This document shows, in pieces, positions 58,764 through 64,000 of a stretch of 64,000 nucleotides of DNA. Source of the stretch: Basidiobolus meristosporus CBS 931.73 (taxonomy: Eukaryota; Basidiobolomycota; Basidiobolomycetes; Basidiobolales; Basidiobolaceae); NCBI GenBank assembly GCA_002104905.1, contig MCFE01000294.1, forward strand, positions 37,839-101,838, in the 5' to 3' direction. Position 1 is the first letter of the stretch; each line of letters starts with the position of its first letter. The position numbers and the translations under genes are program-made. The notes beneath the pieces are model-generated. The model was given only the letters and a program-made list of their open reading frames with translations, was not told where the DNA came from and searched no databases.

Positions 58764-59084
58764 TGTTGTAAGATTCTTCAAGATATCTTCAGTGATTGGG
58801 AGAGCATATAGATCATGTGGCTTTCACTTACTGATTGATTGAATGAAAAGAAATATTTATACTTTGACATGGTCTTGGCAAAACAAATGTAAAGAATTTA
58901 CTTAGAAAGCACCAAAGAGCAGGTGGAATTACAAATTTTTACAACACTCCCACTCAACTAAATGTTCATACTGACTAGTCCTAATTCTGACCTAAGATAT
59001 TCAAATTTGCCTATTGCTAATGGTCTGGTTAATGTGTCTGAAAACATTTCATATCTATGACAGTGAACTGGGTCAGCTTTGTTA
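58764..59084 (-). mobile_element. Second copia LTR (internally deleted) plus pol 3' end
   Basis: The LTR runs ATGTTGTAAGATTC to TTTTTACAACA at 58945 with an internal deletion near 58920. About 58946-59080 matches the sequence next to the LTR at 26617-26965 (CTCCCACTCAACTAAATGTT; end of pol on the minus strand). It is the 3' end of a minus-strand element. Confidence 0.75.
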
Positions 59085-59238
59085 TGCTGTAAAAGTTTAT
59101 AATTCCACCTAAATATTCACCTCACTTAGTCACTTAGATCATTACCTATGTATCTTAGAGAATAGTGACCAAATTCCTTGTTAGGATTTAGTTAGAATAT
59201 TTATACCAAAATATCAGGTACCCAGAACATGAAAATTA
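59085..59238 (+). mobile_element. Truncated copia LTR, plus strand
   Basis: It starts TGCTGTAAAAGTTTAT and follows the LTR to ACCCAGAACATGAAAATT, where repeat X begins. The 3' half is missing. Confidence 0.8.
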
Positions 59239-59727
59239 ACACCCTATGCAAAATCATTTGGTCCCGCAGGTGGATCCAATCCAGATCAGCTGTCAGGATC
59301 CTGTTTAGAGACTGTCATAATACCAGCAACTTGGAATTAGTGACCCTCTAAACAATCTCATAACAGGATCACAGCAGCATTTTGCTAATTCTACTGCCAA
59401 ATAAAGTTATAAAACTTGACAAGATTTGATTGGTGCTGTGACAATAATTGCATGGCATTGTTGCAGTATTATTGTGCTCTACAACTATTTAAATGGATAC
59501 AACCAGCCGGGACATCCAATTGCCTTATATGGCAAAAAATGTGACGGTAATTCAATGGCCTCATAACCAGACTCTAATAGCAATATAACAGCAGTATGGT
59601 AGCCTACAGCTAGTTCCATATAATGCTACCATACCAATTTACCAAATGGTATTTCCTTTTTCTACCTCCCCTTGTGCAACTCATATAGTCCACTGTAGAA
59701 TCACCCCTCTTCATTTGCCTACCCACT
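59239..59727 (-). repeat. Repeat X, inverted copy
   Basis: This is the inverse of about 22360-22822, including GGTCCCGCAGGTGGATCC and the CTACCTCCCCTTGTGCAACT block. The chromovirus LTR at 59728 interrupts it within a stretch that continues in the 22.3-kb copy (AGTGGGTAAGCAAAT). Confidence 0.75.
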
Positions 59728-60384
59728 TGTTGTATCCAAGAGAAAGTGTAATAAAACTCTTGAATGGTTTAACTGAACCAAAGGGACAATTAAGTGCAGA
59801 ATCTTTGAATTGTCAGAGAGTGGCGGAAATATTAGCAGAAAGATTCTGATCTAATATTGGTCTTGGATATAGCTGGGTTGGCTATAAAGGCAATGATATT
59901 TGTTTGCTAGGCAGGCTAGGCTTGGTGTTCTTTGGAGTGCTAGATATACTAGGCTTGGATAGAAACTAGAACGGAATTGTTGGATTCTTATTTTTGCTGA
60001 GACAGAATCTTAATTTTGTTGAGACACACACTAAACCAAAAGGTTCAGTACACTTTATTTATACTTTTCTGATCAAGTTGAATTAGTAAGTGCCAAGGGA
60101 CTGGATTGATTGAAATCAATTTGGGTGTTCATAGGTGCATAAGATAAATGAAAATTACATCATCAATCAACTGATGTCTTGGCAACTGCACAGTGGTTGG
60201 ATAGATCTCAGATGACTAATCACCTGGGAAGGCTTGGCAGATAGGTTGATAACGTGATGACCATTTGAAAATAGATCAGGTGTGATAGCTAAAAATAGAT
60301 TCAGAGGTGGGATCAAATAAACTGTAACTGGGATTTGTTATGTTTGGGTTAGGGAAAATCAGTTAGGGTACTAGATTTTCAAAC
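59728..60384 (-). repeat. Chromovirus 3' LTR (family Y)
   Basis: Read on the minus strand it begins near GAAAATCTAGTACCC and ends CTTGGATACAACA. It is homologous to 6982-7618. Telomere-like CCCTAA units occur near its start (about 60340-60375). It lies about 40 bp after the pol stop codon and is inserted in repeat X. Confidence 0.8.
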
Positions 60385-60424
60385 TGAGTAAAATTGGCAA
60401 AGTTTTAAATGTTGATGCACAACA

Positions 60425-62929
60425 TCACTCCCTTCCAGAAGAGGAGTTTTTTGATACCTTCTGGGTTCCTCTGTGGCTCCAATACTGATTGATAATGGCA
60501 ACATCATCAAAGTTGGCGTAAGGTTCCCAGGTGTTGTGTCTGGCATCATAGCCTTTCCACTTGACTAAATAAAGGCAATTTGGTTCTTCTCCATCATGGT
60601 CCAAAATAGCTTCAACTTCATAGGATTCCAAAGTTACTGGGTCTTGAGAAATAAGTTTGAGTGAGGAAGGTGGAAAGTTTTTTGGTAGCAGTGCTCCAGT
60701 GTTATCTTGAAGTACATAAGATCCTCCAGTAGTGCGTCTGACAACCTTGAATGGTCCTTCATACTTGGGGTCAAGCTTAGATTGCCGGATTGGATCTAGT
60801 GTCATGACATATGACCCATCTGGGAAGCTGCTGTTCCTGTGTCTTGAGGCGTACGTTGAAGTCATCTTTTGCTGAGAGGCCTTACTTCTGGCACTGATAG
60901 CAGGGTAGACAATGTTGGTAAGGTACTCAAGCCGGTTCTTTAGCTTATCTGTATTCAAACTTGCTAACTCTGTATTCTGGTAGTCTCCAAAGTGGTTGTA
61001 TCTTCTTCCAAACATCAAGGAAAATGGGGTTGATCCATGTAGAGCGGCAATTTTGGTGTTGATAGCATACTGTACAGTCGGAATGTACTTGTCCCAATTC
61101 TTCTTGATACCTTTGATAGATTTCCTGATGATGTTCACTGAGGTCTGAACATGTCTTTCAGCCAGTCCATTAGCTTTGGGATGATATGGAGTGATCAGAC
61201 AATGATCAATGGCGCTATTCTGGCAAAGGGCTTTGATCACGTGATTCACAAATTCTGTTCCATTATCTGATTGAATGACCTTAGGGAATCCAAAAAGGCA
61301 GAAGAGCTTGAATAGTTCTTGTGCAATAGTGGCCGCATACTTGTCTGGGATGGCTTTGAGGAAGACAAAACGTGTGCAGACATCCACAATTACAAAGAGG
61401 TAGTGATTACCATCATCACTAGTGGTGAAAGGTCCAGCTAGATCAATTGCAATATGATCCATAGGAAGGCTTGCATGGATGGGGCTCAAAGGGTGAAATC
61501 CATGCTGGCTGATATTGTAAAGTTGACATTCCCTGCATGACTTGACAAATTCTAAGCAGTCAACTTTGATATTTGGCCAGTGATATCCATCAGAGTGTAG
61601 CTTCTTCATAAGTGTGTCAGCTCCAAAGTGGCCAAGTAAATGACTCCTCTGTATCAATGTTTTCCTTTGTTCTTCAGGTGGGATTTTCCAAGTTGCTGAA
61701 TCCAGTTGAGGAATTATTTTGGAAGTTGCAGAGAGTTTACTGATTACATCAGTAATCACATGTCCCTCCCAAGGTGAAGTTGGAAAAAGTCTTGACAGGT
61801 GGTCAGGAAGGATGTTGAGAATTCCTGGGCGATGAATAACTGTATATTCATAATCAAGTAGAGTATCAAGCCAGTTGGTAAGCATTGGAGTCAGAGTCTT
61901 CTGAGTGTGGATATAGACAAGGGCTTGGTGGTCAGTATACAAGGTAAAAGGTTTACCCCATAGATACTGATGAAACTTCTTCAAGGCAAAGACTATGGCA
62001 AGTAGCTCCTTCTTGGTAGCAGAGTAGTTTCTCTCAGCAGGTTGTAGGGACCTGGCTTGGAAAGAGATCCAGTGAGGTGGATTTTGGTCTTCATCTTGAT
62101 AGAGGACTGCCCCTAACCCAACATTAGATGCATCTGTAGCAACAACAAAGGGCTTAGTAAAGTCTGGGTAGGATAAGGTGGGTGCTTGTGGAAGCAGTTG
62201 GCAGAGTGACTCAAAGGCTTGGTCATGAGTCTTGTTCCAGGCTGAGGTGAGATCAGGGCTATGGCGTAATGCATCTAATGGGGCACTCAATGAGGACATG
62301 AGTGGTATGTGTTCCCTGAAATAGTTGAATACTCCAAGATAATGTTGAAGTTGCTTGGCGCTAGTGGGTTTTGGCCATTCTGGGATATTGACCAGTTTGA
62401 AAGGATCTAATTGGTGGCCAGCTGGTGTGACTATAAATCCAAGTAGATTGATTTTGAGGCGGGCAAAACTGCACTTTTCAGCATTGAGAATCAGTCCAGC
62501 AGTTGTCAGTCTGTTGATTACATCAGTGACATGGGTTGCATGATCATCACGGTTAGTGGAGAATATGATGACATCATCAACAAATACCAATGCATATGGT
62601 GCATTCTTGAGTATTATAGTCATGACTCTCTGAAACTTGCTGGTAAGTGTCTTTAGGCCAAAGAGAGCTCCCTGAAACATCCATTGCATATTATTCCAAG
62701 TAAAGGCAGTCTTATGCTGATGATCAGGATGGATCTGGAATTGGTGATATGCATCCTTCAAGTCCAACTTGGAGAATACTTTTACTCCAGATAGTGCGGA
62801 AAAGATATCTTGGATTCTTGGAATTGTAAACTTGTCATCTTGGAGAAGCTTGTTCAGAGGTCTGGGGTCCAAACAGGGTCTCTTCAGGGTTAGATTTCCA
62901 TCAGCATCTTTTTTTGGTGCAAGCGTCAA
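60425..62929 (-). CDS. Ty3/gypsy chromovirus pol: RT, RNase H, integrase, chromodomain
   Basis: An uninterrupted 834-codon frame encodes most of pol. RT starts inside the fingers (KRPCLDPRPLNKLL), with KLDLKDAYHQFQIHPD and the catalytic FVDDVIIFS near residue 117. RNase H has VVATDASNVGLGAVLYQ and ATKKELLAIVFALKKF. The integrase zinc site is HLLGHFGADTLMKKLH followed by CRECQLY. The DD(E) core shows D in IAIDLAGPF, D in IQSDNGTEF and E in NGLAERHVQ. The C-terminus is a chromodomain, YLVKWKGYDARHNTWEPY, which in chromoviruses guides integration to marked chromatin. Protease and the first part of RT are missing upstream, so the element is incomplete. The undamaged frame suggests recent activity. 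The annotated first Met is a fusion or truncation product, not a natural start. Confidence 0.93.
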   Translation of the reverse strand: MTLAPKKDADGNLTLKRPCLDPRPLNKLLQDDKFTIPRIQDIFSALSGVKVFSKLDLKDAYHQFQIHPDHQHKTAFTWNNMQWMFQGALFGLKTLTSKFQRVMTIILKNAPYALVFVDDVIIFSTNRDDHATHVTDVINRLTTAGLILNAEKCSFARLKINLLGFIVTPAGHQLDPFKLVNIPEWPKPTSAKQLQHYLGVFNYFREHIPLMSSLSAPLDALRHSPDLTSAWNKTHDQAFESLCQLLPQAPTLSYPDFTKPFVVATDASNVGLGAVLYQDEDQNPPHWISFQARSLQPAERNYSATKKELLAIVFALKKFHQYLWGKPFTLYTDHQALVYIHTQKTLTPMLTNWLDTLLDYEYTVIHRPGILNILPDHLSRLFPTSPWEGHVITDVISKLSATSKIIPQLDSATWKIPPEEQRKTLIQRSHLLGHFGADTLMKKLHSDGYHWPNIKVDCLEFVKSCRECQLYNISQHGFHPLSPIHASLPMDHIAIDLAGPFTTSDDGNHYLFVIVDVCTRFVFLKAIPDKYAATIAQELFKLFCLFGFPKVIQSDNGTEFVNHVIKALCQNSAIDHCLITPYHPKANGLAERHVQTSVNIIRKSIKGIKKNWDKYIPTVQYAINTKIAALHGSTPFSLMFGRRYNHFGDYQNTELASLNTDKLKNRLEYLTNIVYPAISARSKASQQKMTSTYASRHRNSSFPDGSYVMTLDPIRQSKLDPKYEGPFKVVRRTTGGSYVLQDNTGALLPKNFPPSSLKLISQDPVTLESYEVEAILDHDGEEPNCLYLVKWKGYDARHNTWEPYANFDDVAIINQYWSHRGTQKVSKNSSSGRE

Positions 62930-63064
62930 AGGGCTGTAGGGGAGGGAAAGTCACCAAGGTAGGTGAAATCTTTATTTGATTTCAGACAAGTCTAACTACA
63001 AATAAAGAAGCCAGCTGGGAATAGAAGATTCCCAAAGTAAATACCAAGTAGAATATGAATAAAT
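62930..63064 (-). other. Deletion junction between gag-like ORF and pol
   Basis: About 135 bases separate the stop of the gag-like ORF from RT. In an intact element the protease and RT N-terminus would lie here. On the minus strand the junction reads TTTCCCTCCCCTACAG just before pol, which resembles a 3' splice site, so a spliced-cDNA origin is a conceivable alternative to deletion. Confidence 0.5.
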
Positions 63065-63770
63065 CTAAGCTAAAGTTAAGGCAGTATCCCAGAGTACACT
63101 GGAGTTCAGGTTCATGGGGGAATGAAGTAGATAAGCTTGAGAGATATAATAATCTTTGAGGAAGTGGGTAACAGCAGGTGAAGGGGAGTTTTTGATAAGT
63201 GAAGTGAATCTTGAGAGCAGAGATTCCTCTAATGAGAAGGTCTTGTAAACTGGAGAATCAGGAAACTCTTTAAAGGCATGGTCAGTAGGTTCCCAGTAAA
63301 ACTGGTCAGAGACATTTTGAGAGAACTCTTTAGCAATACTTTTGTCAAGTACTACCTCCAGAGTGTGATTGTTGATAAATCTCATGTTAACAATCTTGGA
63401 TAAATTGTAACCTTGTTGCTTGAGATACATCCTATGCTCAGATATAGGAATAAACTCCACATTGGCAAAGTAGCAGACAGCCCAGTCAGTAGCAGGAGGC
63501 AAATCAGAAGTGGCAGGAAACTTTCTTTTAGTCTTGGGAGGAGCAGCAGGATGTTGTGAGGAAGCAGGAACAGGCTTTTTGACAGCTTCAGAGTAGGAAG
63601 AGTGAGCAGGAGCAGATGATTCTTGGGGAGTCTTGTTGACAAGAACAGCTGGCAGAGAGACAATAGATTCTTGCAGATCAGAGAAGGCAGAAAACAGCTT
63701 TTGAACTTGTTTCTTGAGTAAAGCATTTTCAGCTTCAACAAGTGCAAGCCTTTCCTCAAGGAAGGAAATC
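63065..63770 (-). pseudogene. Chromovirus gag-like ORF, truncated at the telomere
   Basis: One frame is open from the stop at 63065 to the first telomeric base. Nearest the telomere it encodes a coiled-coil segment (FLEERLALVEAENALLKKQV), then a Ser/Pro/Ala-rich linker, then a folded-looking domain (WAVCYFANVEFIPISEHRMY to the end). The likely start codon and 5' LTR are absent. Reading through the junction, the telomere would encode Pro-Asn repeats. It belongs to the pol gene on the same strand. Confidence 0.7.
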
Positions 63771-64000
63771 TTAGGGTTAGGGTTAGGGTTAGGGTTAGGG
63801 TTAGGGTTAGGGTTAGGGTTAGGGTTAGGGTTAGGGTTAGGGTTAGGGTTAGGGTTAGGGTTAGGGTTAGGGTTAGGGTTAGGGTTAGGGTTAGGGTTAG
63901 GGTTAGGGTTAGGGTTAGGGTTAGGGTTAGGGTTAGGGTTAGGGTTAGGGTTAGGGTTAGGGTTAGGGTTAGGGTTAGGGTTAGGGTTAGGGTTAGGTTA
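63771..64000 (+). repeat. Telomere, (TTAGGG)n, right chromosome end
   Basis: About 38 uninterrupted TTAGGG units run to the window edge with the G-rich strand pointing outward. One G is missing in the last unit, possibly a reading error. No subtelomeric spacer separates it from the retrotransposon. Confidence 0.98.

Noticed and set aside
63382-63759. A 125-codon Leu-rich minus-strand ORF next to the telomere
   Set aside because: It is an alternative frame of the gag-like ORF. The frame with the coiled coil continues in phase with 63065-63502 and is the better reading.

Overview
The window is the right end of a fungal chromosome. Its last 230 bases are a perfect TTAGGG array, with the G-rich strand running 5'->3' to the window edge. 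The genes have short GT-AG introns of 51-71 nt. The mobile elements are of fungal type: Ty1/copia, Ty3/gypsy with a chromodomain, Tnp2/CACTA and DDE_4 transposases. One gene is a lanosterol synthase of usual fungal/animal length. I cannot place the species; the intron density fits a basidiomycete or an early-diverging fungus better than a yeast. All coordinates were read by eye.

There are three compartments. (1) Positions 1 to about 39.7 kb are an AT-rich, CpG-poor block of nested transposon relics. It holds about a dozen copies of a 349-bp copia LTR, two tandem copia elements (29.4-38.8 kb), three copies of a 1.1-1.2 kb LTR-like element with G-rich palindromic arrays, an inverted pair of Tnp2 transposons around a decayed gypsy element (11.5-21.8 kb), and a 210-bp MITE with occupied and empty sites. 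(2) About 39.7-58.2 kb is CpG-normal host DNA with four genes: a hexokinase (-), a GLUT-type sugar transporter (+), a complete 16-exon lanosterol synthase (+), and a phage-type GH24 lysozyme (+). (3) About 58.2-64.0 kb returns to repeats and ends in a chromovirus whose 5' part is cut off where the telomere begins.

The hexokinase and transporter are arranged head to head, about 3.2 kb apart, and could work as a hexose uptake and phosphorylation pair. The lanosterol synthase looks fragmented in any single reading frame. Reading 15 introns joins it into one open 716-residue protein with its catalytic motifs intact, so it is a gene and not a pseudogene. The lysozyme is intronless, matches T4 lysozyme in length and catalytic spacing, and is a good candidate for transfer from bacteria or phage.

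The most notable signals are the abrupt CpG depletion of the repeat blocks (visible by comparing homologous LTR copies on the two sides of the boundary), the accessory coiled-coil gene carried by the Tnp2 transposon, the G-rich palindromic LTR arrays, the 5'/3' LTR mismatch shared by two tandem copia elements, and the retrotransposon-telomere junction.
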